Of a stretch of DNA of 64,000 nt, positions 10,751-21,537 are shown piece by piece; the first letter of the stretch is position 1; every line of letters starts with the position of its first letter. The notes beneath the pieces were generated by a model. That model was not told the origin of the DNA. It ran no database searches and worked only from the letters and a program-made list of their open reading frames with translations. Where the stretch lies: assembly GCA_000507305.1 (NCBI GenBank), contig DF240840.1, forward strand, positions 36,100 to 100,099, written 5' to 3'. This stretch comes from Breviolum minutum Mf 1.05b.01. Its lineage: Eukaryota > Sar > Dinophyceae > Suessiales > Symbiodiniaceae. Position numbers and translations under genes: made by a program.

Positions 10751-13700
10751 TCAAGATTCAAAATCCAAGACCAAAGTGCAATTTGTTACCAAAAGTAGTA
10801 CTTCAATGGTAACAACTTCCTCCTCATTGTCTACCAAGCAACTAATGTAGCCTGACAAGAAATGGTCGGTGACCATGCTTGAAGATAGCTCGATGCTTAA
10901 GAAGTTGGTGTCCAATGCTTTCATCACACCATAGCCACCGGGACACCTAGTGAAGCACAACATGGACAGCCATCATTGCCATGTTGAATGCTAGTGTCCT
11001 TGATACATCTTGATGCTTGCTGCTCTTTTGAGTCCTTTTGATTGTGTGTCTCCAACTTGGTGGTATTTTGCTGAGAATTCCCTCTGCAAATGTTCGCATG
11101 TTCCCCCAATGAAACCCAAAAACCATGCAGCCGCCCACGTCTGGCCTGTAAAGATGAACAATAAAGCCAGGAATGCTCAAAGCTTGCGCTTGCTGTCGTG
11201 GTGTTTCCAATTTTTTCAGCTCTTCAACCACATGACTGGCTTGCTCCTTCCAAGCTACCTCCAGTTGAGTCTCCAAGGTGCCAAATGCGCTATCCCCCAT
11301 CTCCAACAGCCAAGCTGATGACGGATCACCACGGATCTTCGCGACCAACGTCTTGGCTGCCGGCAACCAGTTATAGGATAAAACCACCTTGTCAGGGGTG
11401 ACATCCACGACGTAAAAAAGTGAACAGTCAGTGATGGTTGAAACAAATTCCTGAATGCGGCCAAAGTCTTATAACAAAGATCATTTCATTTCAACCACCC
11501 AAAGAAATGACCAAAAGCCCCCACCCCTCCGGACCCTCCCCAAGAAATTAACACAAACCAAAACCTTGTACAACTCCAGTAGCGACAAAATAGACATTCT
11601 AGGTATCATATCATCATCATGGACCACACTGGTGATGTAATTCGCTGCTTCCCTGGCCGATCGCTGATCCACCGTGGCAGGTGGCGCATAGCACACGCAG
11701 CGTGCTGCTAGGCCCGAGGTTCGCAGCTGCACACAGCAGGCGGCGGCCACGGCAGCGCCAAGGGAATGGCCCACCAAGACGACCTCGTAGCCTTTCTCCT
11801 GACCCGTTTTTGGATGGAAATGATCAAAAGATTGAAAATTTCCAGCTCGAAAGGCTGGATGAACAGGTTGACATTTGGCCCAAGCAAAGCAAGAATGATT
11901 TTTTTTTGGAAAAAAACAGAGAGGTGCTTTTGTGTGTGTTTCTTCAGATTCAATGGTATGTTAGTCCGACTCAACATGAGATTTTTCAAATTTTCAGGGA
12001 AATCACCTGTCCAATCAAGGAAGTCTCCTCCAAATATTTCAAGGACTCTCCATACTCGGCACACAGCCAAGTGGAGGCTTCGGCAGCTCCACGATGTGCA
12101 AAGCCATTTTGGAAGGGAGAGCTATCACATAAACAATCCTGCAGTTTCTGTTTCGGTTTTGAAGGTTTTTCAGTTGATGGTTCAAAAAATCCGGCAAAAT
12201 CACCAGTTGATATGGTAAATATCCCATTTGACAGGTTTTGTTTGTGCATCCCAGGTGGTGCAGGATTTCTTCCATCACAGTATGGTATGTACAAATTGGG
12301 AGGTGGTTTCAAGAGATGCTAAAAAGTCTTGAGAACGGATACTACTACTTTCAACAAAATGAAAGAACTGCAAGTTCCAAGCAGGAAAAAATGACCCGAA
12401 AGACATAAAAAGACATACGAAGCCTCATTTATTTAAAGATACCTTCGCCAAGCCCCGGAAAAAAAAACTGTTTGCCATCAAGTCCTAATGGAAATCAGGA
12501 TGAAAATTCAGGTGAGAAAACACTTGTAGAAGAGCACACATCATACCGGTGTTTTAGTATATTTTATTAGACTGTAAATATAATACCTCAAGTACTATAT
12601 TGTTATCGAAGTATATCATGTCAAATTACATGAAATCTGGATTCTTCCCATTCACCAACATTAAATGTAAATCACCAACCCAAAAAACAACACCAACATT
12701 CATCCAGCATCAGTGAGACAATCTGCAATGGTATGCGTTCCAGCCACCCCGAGGACCACCTGCAAATTCGGTCACGACTTTTTCCCGTGGCGTTTTGAAA
12801 TCGCAAAATCATGGAGGTCCCGGATTCCGGTGTGTGCCATCCAACAAGTCACGGGATGAAGCGATAGTGTCTTAAAAATATGTATGTATGTATATGAATA
12901 CTAGATCAAATACATATTAAATGTACGTATCTATATATACATTTGAATGATGCATGATCATTAAAATCAAACAACAAAAATTTCATACAAAAATCAAATC
13001 AAAATCCATCCCACCATCTGTTAGTTACATTCCAACAGCCTTAGCCCGCCATTTCTTCCCGCCTTCTTCCCTTGGATCGCCAAAAAATGGGCTGGTCTTT
13101 GAGGTCGTGCGTCGCAACTACCAGTCACGAAACGCCAGTGTAACGCCTCCAGCTGCTTCCGTAAGGCCTCCTTCCAAACGGCGTCCCGAAAGTAGGTGGA
13201 CGACTTTTCGTGGCGTTTATGGAAAATTTCGCAAGTGTTTTTGTTGTGGGTGAACAACTGTGTGAACAGAAGAATAGAAGAGACATGTGCTTTTTGTTGC
13301 CGAATTTTCGGTGGACATGTTCGAAAAAAAATCGAAGGGAACTTCAACTTCATTGATTCATACTTCACATCTTTGTTGCAATACCCTTTTCAAAGCTTCT
13401 GACAGGGAACACAGGATCAACTTCTGTTATGCCTCTCTCCTCATCGGTGGCATAGGCCACATCGGCCAACTTGGCATATCTCAACAAATCTCGAAACAGC
13501 ACCACGTCCCCTTCAAGGTCCGTCATGGCACCCACGAGCTTTAAAGCTCGTTGCTGCTTCCAGGCTTCCGTCCGCAGCTTGGTTTGCTCCAGGACGTTGA
13601 AGAAGACGGCCATGGGATCAATGCTACTCAGCTTGAGATGACCGAAATGAGAATAGAGCACCTGCCAAGAAAAAAGGAACGGCTGGACTGAAAAAAACTC

Positions 13701-14129
13701 CAACTCTACTCGCATCTACTTGCCAATCTGGAAACCTACCATTCGGTTTGCAAAAAAAAGTTATGTGAGGCTAAATGAAAATTCAGTAATGATCAGATCA
13801 TCTCATAAGACCCAAAACACCTGGAAAAAATACATACACTTGGACTAACACTTGTAGCTCTTTTCCATCTACCATGCCTCATTCACTTGCTCCAACACTG
13901 CACGCCCAGTTTCAATCTCTGCAATCATGCCAGGTCTTGAGTGTTCGACTGCCTTCCGCAACAACCTGCTGATCTCTGTCTCGTCACATCGGACTGCCCC
14001 AGCTCCGCCCAACAAGGCAGCAGCCGCAATGGTCAAGTCCGACCGAAGTCCGAAGCGGCGCACCGGACGCTGTGTTTGACGCAGTATTTCCGGCCGCCAG
14101 CAACGGCGGAAGAGGCGCCGTAGCATCAT
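10751..14129 (-). CDS. class 3 lipase, diacylglycerol-lipase-like
   Basis: Exons read from the sequence: 13878-14129, 13404-13661, about 13075-13203, 12709-12759, 12007-12138, 11565-11798, 11146-11450 and 10751-10946. Phases agree at every junction except around the third exon, whose ends are uncertain. The protein is about 515 residues. The N-terminus is Arg-rich with a short hydrophobic stretch (LTIAAAALLGGAGAV). Lipase_3 landmarks appear in order: RPAHFLAI, VVLGVAGTHTIADCLTD, AHRGAAEASTWL, the nucleophile elbow EKGYEVVLVGHSLGAA (Ser), the acid in VVHDDDMIPRMS (Asp), FIVHLYR and the C-terminal MVTDHFLSGY (His). The order and the HDDDMIPR and PGFIVHLY signatures match sn-1-specific diacylglycerol lipases, which release the sn-1 fatty acid from diacylglycerol at membranes. 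Animal DAGLs carry four N-terminal membrane helices; none are seen here. Several donors are GC (e.g. ends at 13878, 12709, 11146). Confidence 0.85.
12170..12226 (+). repeat. dispersed repeat, copy 1
   Basis: About 55 bp (TTGATGGTTC then AAATCCGGCAAAATCACCAG, then TTGATATGGTAAATATCCCA). It recurs with few changes in opposite orientation at 18746-18805. It lies in a lipase intron. Likely a fragment of a mobile or satellite element. Confidence 0.6.
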
Positions 14130-16244
14130 TTCAAAGCCTGAGATCTTTTAAGATCCCTTTGAGCAGAGAAGAAATCACGGGAAAACCAACAGACACTTGG
14201 GATTTGAATTGAAAAATGTGTCACAATTTTTTTGGGACCATCAATCCAGGATGACTTGCAAGATTCTCAGGTCTTGTTCGCCCATGTCCCAATTCCATCC
14301 AATTCCACCTTCTGGAACAATTCTGAAGACATCTCGCGAAGGTACTTCTCCTGGCACCGTGGAAGCGGCTGGGCAATAAACCCGCGGTGATAAGATCATT
14401 GATTGCTTACCTTTTGTTCAACTGTGCAATTGGAGTGTTGCATTTTATGAATTCTCAATCTTCTATTTCAATTAAAAAAGAACATTCTATATAAAGGGAT
14501 TTAAAAAGTTTTGTCCATGTCCGTACTATGCATGTTCGAAGAAATATGGTTCTTGAGTTGCCTTTTTCAGGACTACTCTCAGGAAGAACCATCCAGGTTT
14601 TTTCAATGCAAAAACAACAAATAGCCGATAAAAAACATATAGTGAAGCAGCATGCAATTTAACTATTAGGATCTATTTGCAAGACTGGGATACTTCTGTG
14701 TTGATAGAATGAATGAGATTGCTTGATGTCGCGCACGAGTTTCCAACAGATGTAGCAACATTGAACGAGACACCAATGAACATATTTAAATACAAAAGGT
14801 TTGAATTGTGTAAAAAAAGCTGTCCTGTCGCTGTTTTTCAGTGACAACTTCCAAGCAGCTCAAAATTATCTCTGTGACAACTTTGAGGTCACGGAAGTTG
14901 TACGATCAGTCGGACGACTCCCCAAATGATCAGCAAAGAAACTTCCCATGAATTTTCCAAAAAGTTGGTGGCCTCAATCCCATGGTGAAAAAGATGATGA
15001 TCGTTCCAATTGATTTTTTTTCTCCCGCAGCCGCCAAAATTGGGTGAAATATTTGAAACCACCTCCTCCAGTTGTATATATTTGCAGTAAAACCCCTTTG
15101 ATTAAAGACCTTCAAAACTGCCACTGAAAATAAATTGGGTGATTCATGTCATGTTATTTTGAGAAGTTCGATCTCAGTGGTTGTTTAATAGGGATCCTTA
15201 TCATGGTTTTTAATCACCCCATATAAATATATAAATGGGTAGTATAATCCCCTATATACTGTAAACAACCAGGATGTTTTTCGTGGCTCACCTAGTTTCG
15301 CGTTATTACACGTCTCCTTGGCTCCCAGGTTTTCTCGCTGTGCCCGGTGATTCTTGTGTCGACAACGCTCGTTCCTTGCCTCGGCAGGTGTAACGATTAT
15401 CAACTCATCGGTTTTTTTTCAGGGACGTCTTGAGCAACACTTCATGGGGTCCTAAAAAAAAATCAAACTGGAAACTGTTTGGGGATGGGAAAGACACTCA
15501 TGTTTTTTTTACTAAAAAATCCCTTTGAAACAGCTTGAAACAACTTGGTAGAAGCCCAAACTTTTTTCGGTCAGGAAGGGAGCTTCCCAAAACAACTTCC
15601 GGGCCGACAGGCTTCCCAACATCATGCCACTGCAGATCGACAGAGGTGTACCAAAACTCCTGAAAATTGCTATCTGCTGTGAATTGAAAATGGGCAGCAA
15701 GGAACTCCTACTTCCAGTATCTTCTAGTCAGCCAAGCGTATTGATTGGTAGTTTACTTTCTTACCGTAATCACAAGTAGAAACCCTGATCCATACAGGGT
15801 TCTTGAAAGAGAAACCACATGAAACCACCAACCTTCCTACAATTCAACTTTGACTAAATGTCTGTATGGTGGTCGTAGTCATATGAAAAATTTTATCCTG
15901 GAAGTCCAAGTCGGCCAAACCTGGAAGCCCTGCTTGGTAGGATCGGGAATCCTGCTACCATCTATCATCCGAAAAAGACCAGCCACTTGGTTTGGTGACT
16001 TGGACTTCCATGGTAATTCCATGATATAATTAGATGATTTGTCTAAAGTCTAAATGTGATCACTCTGGTAATGTTTATTCCACCGATGCATCTTTTTCTG
16101 CAAAAAGCCAGCACGCTATGGTAAAAGTGAAGAAGCAAGCGATTTCACGCTGGTGCTGAGGTACGGGAGGTCTGGCCAACCTTCAGCTTTGGTTGCTGTA
16201 TGAAGGGTGCCTTAAAACCTCAAATGGCCACTACTCCCATGACT
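14130..16244. other. no supported gene; one candidate exon near 15563-15663
   Basis: On the minus strand a piece near 15563-15663, starting after a TTTCAG acceptor, reads EFWYTSVDLQWHDVGKPVGP and could be an exon. I found no partner exons. An AT-rich segment at 15185-15300 containing GTAGTATAATCCC resembles 23955-24070 and may be a dispersed element. The rest is featureless. The stretch next to 14130 is the lipase 5' flank. Confidence 0.35.
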
Positions 16245-16583
16245 TCAAGTTGACGAACATGGGTTTGTGACCGCATCGCTACCTGTGCAGGCAGGTGACA
16301 AGGTTTGAATATTACTGTCCAGGTTCGCCACTAACGTGGTGTCACTGCAACAAGCGGCTGATTGAAGGCATGTGCCATACGTGTTCAGGGCAGCACAAAG
16401 AGCAGAGTTATCATTTGCATTGGTGGTCTGGGACGTAGCAAAGGTTGTGCCACATGTGGTGGCTGCCGCGACATCACAACCCGACGAGGTCGTGGCTGAT
16501 TCTGATACCTCCTCTGCACATCCTTGTAGCAGCATTCCGACTGAAGCCAAAAGCATCGCGATGATAAACTGCGTGAAGGACAT
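16245..16583 (-). CDS. small secreted cysteine-rich protein
   Basis: Single-exon frame of 112 codons, starting at the ATG at 16583. An upstream in-frame start at 16622 would spoil the signal peptide. The first residues are MSFTQFIIAMLLASVGMLLQ followed by GCA, a typical signal peptide; a lipobox-like LQGC is present but has no meaning in a eukaryote. The mature part is Ser/Thr/Ala-rich with nine cysteines, including LNTYGTCLQSAACC and a C-terminal pair near NPC. The regular cysteine spacing suggests a disulfide-bonded extracellular or vacuolar domain. I cannot name the family. Compositional bias and uninterrupted frame support a real gene; the absence of introns is unlike most neighbours. Confidence 0.6.
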   Translation of the reverse strand: MSFTQFIIAMLLASVGMLLQGCAEEVSESATTSSGCDVAAATTCGTTFATSQTTNANDNSALCAALNTYGTCLQSAACCSDTTLVANLDSNIQTLSPACTGSDAVTNPCSST

Positions 16584-17164
16584 GGCGTGATGAACACAGC
16601 GTGTCACTTGCAAATCCCACAAGCTTGAACCAAGTTGAGACCAATGGTCTGAGCTGCGTGGAAATTTTCAAAGCTGGAAAAACTGGATCGACTTGGCTCC
16701 AAGGAAAACCATGGAAAAACCATGGGAAAAACATCGCAGTTTGCCCTGCACCCTCAGTCCTTTGGCAAAAACTCAGGATCCCTCTTAGTGGCAGAGGGGC
16801 CGTTGATGGTGCTGGCACGACAGAAAGGCTATGTAAAACGCGCTCAATTACTGTACTTGCATGTACTTGCAATAATGCAACCGAACAAAAAATGGAACTT
16901 ATTGTTCCAGATCATCCCAGCAAATCCCCCACCCCTAAGGGGACCCCTGCCCCCAAAACCGGCTAGCCACTTTTTGAGGTGGGGGTCCCCCTCTCAGAAA
17001 ATCAAAACCCCACCTGGTACCCCAAGTTCAGCCAATTTCCGTCAAACCATCAACAATCACAGCAAACAAAATGAAAAAAAACATTGGAGAAACTACAACA
17101 TCTTGCACATACTGCCTTGCAAAGCTGACAGGACACGACATCACACAACCCTGTATTTTCCAGC
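16584..17164. other. no gene seen
   Basis: Upstream flank of the cysteine-rich gene, then a C-rich patch (16920-17020) with an imperfect inverted repeat around GGCTAGCCACTTTTTGAGG. No coding evidence. Confidence 0.45.
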
Positions 17165-17712
17165 CCCTATACCACCAGTTGTGGCTGGTAGTGACAACGC
17201 ATTGTTTCCTCGAGATTGTTGACGTGTTTGTGTTTTATTTCCTTGTATTTCTTCTAGATTCCTACAGATGTTGTGGAAATGTGTAGAAATCAAAGGAATA
17301 GAAGGAATTGGCTATGGTTGGGGGTGGGGAGTTGATTTTGATGGTTTTAGCAAGGTTTTTGGTGCCCCCCACCTTAACATAGCCAATTCCCGTAAGGCAC
17401 GAGCATGCACGAGCTTTGCCAACAAAATGGCTGGGACTTGGGGGAAGGTACCGAAAACCATGTGTTTTTCCATAAGAAATGGCACCTATACCACCAGTTG
17501 TGGCTGGTAGTGACACCGCATTGTTTCCTCGAGATTGTTGACGCGTTTGTATTTTATTTCCTTGTGTTTCCTTCAGATTCCCCCAAAGGTTGTAGAAATG
17601 TGTAGAAATCAAAGGAATAGAAGAAATTGGCTAGGGTTGGGGATGGGGAGTTGATTATTCTGGTTTTAGCAAGGTTTTGGGTGCCCGCCACCTTAACATA
17701 GCCAATTCCCGT
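17165..17712. repeat. two direct copies of a ~230 bp unit
   Basis: Segments about 17165-17395 and 17484-17712 are near-identical direct copies about 319 bp apart. Both contain CTATACCACCAGTTGTGGCT, itself an inverted repeat, then TTTCCTCGAGATTGTTGACG, and both end at TTAACATAGCCAATTCCCGT. The unit may be a non-autonomous mobile element or a local duplication. Confidence 0.75.
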
Positions 17713-18433
17713 GCCACACAAGCTTAATTCTACCTGTGGCCCGGCCACCTTGCATGTGTTTTTGAATGACTTTCAATGATGACCAATGGAGTCTGGCAAA
17801 AGTTTTAATCTGCTAAAAATCCGCAGTACAATGAACATCCAAAAAACTGCTTAGGTAGCTCTATTTACGCAACGATGAAATTTTCAGGCATTGCTCATGC
17901 ACCGTGATTGGTGGTTCTCTTTTCACCAAAGCCCTTTCATATAAAAAACAAAAACTGCTCGCATAGTGAAAAACACCTAGACCCCTGTCTAGCCAATTAG
18001 CTTGTTTGACCTTTTCTGGGGGGGGTGTAGATAATATTGGCTATTGGCTATTGGCTATTGGCTATTGGCTAGCCACTTAGACGTCCCCCCCCATTTTTGA
18101 TGGTTTAGGGTAGGGGATCCCAGCAAAAAATGTGTGTTTTGTTTTGTGGAGTTTTCTCGTTCATTCTCTCTAAGTTGGACATGTTTTCTGATTTCTACCG
18201 CGCCTTCCAGGAAGCACGGCCTGGTTGCCAGCCATCAGTTTCTTCTTCTGCTCTGCAGCACTGGCGGGAAATCAGCTAGCTATCTTTGTCTGCGTGGTCA
18301 TTTTTTAGTAACTTCTAATGCAAATAGACTTGCAACTTGCAACCATTTTTCGAATTTTTCGTGAAACTGTCACTTCAGCCAAACATTTTTGCTAGCCTTG
18401 GCAGATTCATGGACTCTGGTACTTGTCCAGGCT
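17713..18433. other. no gene seen
   Basis: AT-rich DNA with a homopolymeric G run (18021-18027) and the heptamer array annotated separately. The array is bordered by AGCCAATTAG and GGCTAGCCAC. Frames are short and without motifs. Confidence 0.4.
18039..18076. repeat. TATTGGC heptamer array
   Basis: Five consecutive copies of a 7 bp unit (CTATTGG), perfect across about 36 bp. Confidence 0.9.
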
Positions 18434-19130
18434 TCACATAGCTGAAGCTCTCCTTGAGGTTTTGAAGTAGCTCCTTGTCCACCCACCCACAGCATCATTC
18501 CACATTTTCACACCAAGAAGCAACGTGGCAAACCGATTTTCACAGCACATTTCGACCCTTCGAGCCACGCCTTCTGTACCTCTTTGGAATAGATGGACTT
18601 GTCGCTTCCACCGAAAATGTCGGAGGTCATATGGATCATCCTCCGTTCCCTGGAGCCAACAAAAAGCTGGTTCCCTTTGATGCTTCAGAAATTCCAAGGC
18701 CAACCCACCGTTTGGATGTATAATAAAACCCGTAGTCAATATATAATGGGATATTTATACCATATCAACTGGTGACAGCCGGATTTCTGAACCATCAACA
18801 TTATCAACCCACGACACTGACAAAAAATCTCAGCAGCCTTGCGTTCAAATCTCGCTCTCCCACCGCCATGGCAGAATAACTCGTCAAATTTGTTGGGAAG
18901 GTTGGAAGTAAATCGGGCAAACCAAGTCATCGTCAGGTCAGCATATCCTTGAAAGATTGGATCTTGAGACGTTTGTAAGGCAAACTGAGCTGTTTGACAT
19001 TGAGGTATTGCTATAGGCTGTCGAAGAGTTCTGAATTGCAGGCATGGCATCATCCCAAAGATTCTTAGTCTCCTTGATCCAAAGCAGATAATTTTTCTGA
19101 ATGAAAATTCCAACATACATGCAAATCTCT
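18434..19130 (-). CDS. candidate exons of an unidentified gene
   Basis: Two minus-strand blocks look coding. About 18790-18990 reads DPIFQGYADLTMTWFARFTS followed by NLPNKFDELFCHGGG. About 18550-18690 is ambiguous between a frame with GNQLFVGSRERRMIHMTSDI and a frame with AFCWLQGTEDDPYDLRHFRW. I recognise no family and could not settle the joins. This could equally be a decayed copy. A dispersed repeat lies between the blocks (18746-18805). Confidence 0.25.
18746..18805 (-). repeat. dispersed repeat, copy 2
   Basis: Reverse-oriented relative of 12170-12226, sharing GTTGATGGTTCAGAAATCCG and CACCAGTTGATATGGTATAA with small indels. Confidence 0.6.
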
Positions 19131-19476
19131 CCACCTCCCGCACATAATGTTACTGAATCAATGAACGAATCTCACCAAAGGCAACCTGCTGTGCACGAGA
19201 AACGGCGACCGCTCTTTTTGTTGATGCACTCATATATAACTCACCAGACTACCGAGCCGCGGGCTGTTTGTTTCGTCGCGATTTTTGCGACACGTGCAAA
19301 GGGGTTTGGACCAAGAACATGGCAGCTTCCATCCATATTATTTCTAAAATTCTGTACATATTCATATATCATAATGCCTTGACTCTACATTCAATTGCAT
19401 TTATCATTTCCGAAAAGTTCGAGCATGGAACTGCCGAAAAGTCTGATCCTCTCCCGTTTACACCACAGGTTCTAAG

Positions 19477-21537
19477 TCAGCGTTTCCGCCCCCGGCTTCG
19501 GCTACGGCTCTTCCGACGGCGACGAGAGCGGCTGCTGCTGCTTCCCTTCCTGTGAGGTGCTTTTGGGGGAGGCAAAATGGTAGAAAGTTGGTGCCATTTG
19601 CATCTGATTCTCCAGAATTTGTTGGACTGGAAGCACCCCCCCAAAAAAAACAGGTCTATGTCTATGTGTTTGTTTCTCCTTTTGTCTCAAGCATTAGATG
19701 TTGATGAATTTAGGGAGACTCATCATCTTTTACCAGCCTGGATTTCCCTCAAATGTGTGCAAGATGACCTGTGTGGACTACCTCTGCTTCCACTGGCCTC
19801 CGACGTCGGCTCCTATCACGGCTTCGGCTTCGTGCCTTTCCTGGCATGGATGAAGCACTGCGAAGTTGATTGAGATCTTTGCTGAAGTTGGTAACAAACC
19901 TACCAATCAGTTGAAAGTTTACAGGCCAATTCAGTAGATCATGTTTACATCACCTTTCAAACTGTTTGTAAGGTTATAAGGTTATAACATAACTGACATT
20001 TTCAAATGAAAACAGTGGAAAGAATCACACCAAATCACAGCCTCGCTCTCGATCACGTTGCCCTCCTCCGCCGCGCTCGCGCTCCAGAAACAAGTCGCGG
20101 CCTTGGATAATTCAACGAATCACAAAAATCTTTCTTCGAAAAGGTGAATCCATTTGAAACCATCCACTTCGTGGTTTTTTTTGGTTCCTACTGTGAGCTT
20201 TAGGTAGGATGTACCCTTCTGAAAATGTAAAAGCAACATGAATAGTTCCGACTTTCAACCTCCATATTCGCAGCCTCAATACTAGGTGTGAACTGACCTA
20301 AAAGTATCCATGTGTGAAAATTCTAGGATGTATTAAACCTCAATTCTTGGTGCATTTTTCTTATAATTTTTTTCTTCCCTGTTTTTTTCCCAAGAAAAGA
20401 TCCCTGGAAAAAACCAAACGACATCCCCCTGGGATCACATCCCCAACTCCCACAACTCGCCGAGTTGCTGGTGACTTCTAGATTCCTCACAGTGGCTGTG
20501 GCCGGTGGAGCACCACGTCCTCGGCCTTTCCCTTGCATGTACTGCGCCTTGCGTGGGTGTCGTTGGTTTGTTGGTTGGGCTTCACCAAAATACCATGGAG
20601 GTTCCCTCCGTGGATGGTTGAAATAGGCCACTGACAGCCCAGTCAGTCGTCCCAACAAAAAAAACAAGCACAAGATGAAGTCTGGCTGTCAGATCTGTCA
20701 GAGTTAAAACATTCCCCCACCTTCATCACCATGCCATCTATCACTACTTGCCCTGCATTGATAGCATCCAAGGCCCTTGCAGGTCATCACATTTTGACCT
20801 AGAGACCTGCTAACCAAAATATGACTTAACAAAAAGATCGCAAAAAGTTCAATCTTTCATGAACTGAACGGATACAGCAAGTCTTTTTTTTGTTGCCCTT
20901 TCTGCTGGATTCATCAGGATTTGGCACTTGACACTTCACAACAAAACTTCACCTCTGTGCAGCTTCAGGGGTTGAAAAGCGGACCTGCAGCGGCCGGAAG
21001 CACCACCAAAACCTTTGCTAATTGTTCCATCTCTTAGTGTCACCACCAGTTGAAATAGTTCCAGTTTAATGGAAGCATTCGTCATTTCAACTACACAACA
21101 TCTGCCTTAGGCATTTTTCGGAAATAAAAATCTTAGTCCACAACCAACCATCCCCACCCACCAAAAAATCCGCGTTGAAAGAAGGTTGACGCATCGGCCC
21201 ACCTTGGGTGGCTCTTCTTCAGGATTTTGTCGGTCGCCCATGTGCACCAGGTCCACCTCGAGGAAAAACATCCACCACGGCAGCAAGATTTCGACCCTTC
21301 GTTTTTTTTGTTAAAGGGTTACGTTTCGACCAGGAAGTTTCGTGTATAAAAACCTTGGAGTAAAATAACGCATCACCCAAAAAAACAAATGGTTCATGAA
21401 AATCACATGTTTCATGAAACAAAACATCTCAATGTGGTTTTTCAGTGTTTCAACATCCTGCGCAAACACCATCGCCTGACCGAACTGTTCCATCTGCCCT
21501 TTCAGTGCCTCAGGGTTTTGTGAGTCATCCGGGCTGA
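19477..21537 (-). CDS. RRM protein with arginine/serine-rich tail (SR-type splicing factor)
   Basis: Exons read on the minus strand: 21458-21537, 21203-21256, 20953-20984, 20721-20775, about 20520-20630, 20042-20101, 19798-19840 and 19477-19549 (stop TGA at 19477). Phases agree at all junctions except 20721/20630, where one or two bases are unresolved. The first exons form an RNA-recognition motif: NPEALKGQMEQFGQAMVF (helix 1 and strand 2), VDLVHMGDRQNPEEEPP, VRFSTPEAAQR (RNP1-like strand) and ALDAINAGQVVIDGMV (helix 2 and strand 4). Then come YFNHPRREPPWYFG, a GKGRGRD turn, an RE/RD-rich piece (LFLERERGGGGQRDRERG) and an RS tail (KARSRSRDRSRRRR, RKSRSRSRGRKR). Such proteins act in nuclear pre-mRNA splicing. 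Donors at 20520, 20042 and 19798 are GA, GC and GC, and 21458 is GA. The 5' end is missing: the first exon listed begins mid-codon, so the start lies further right. Confidence 0.7.
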
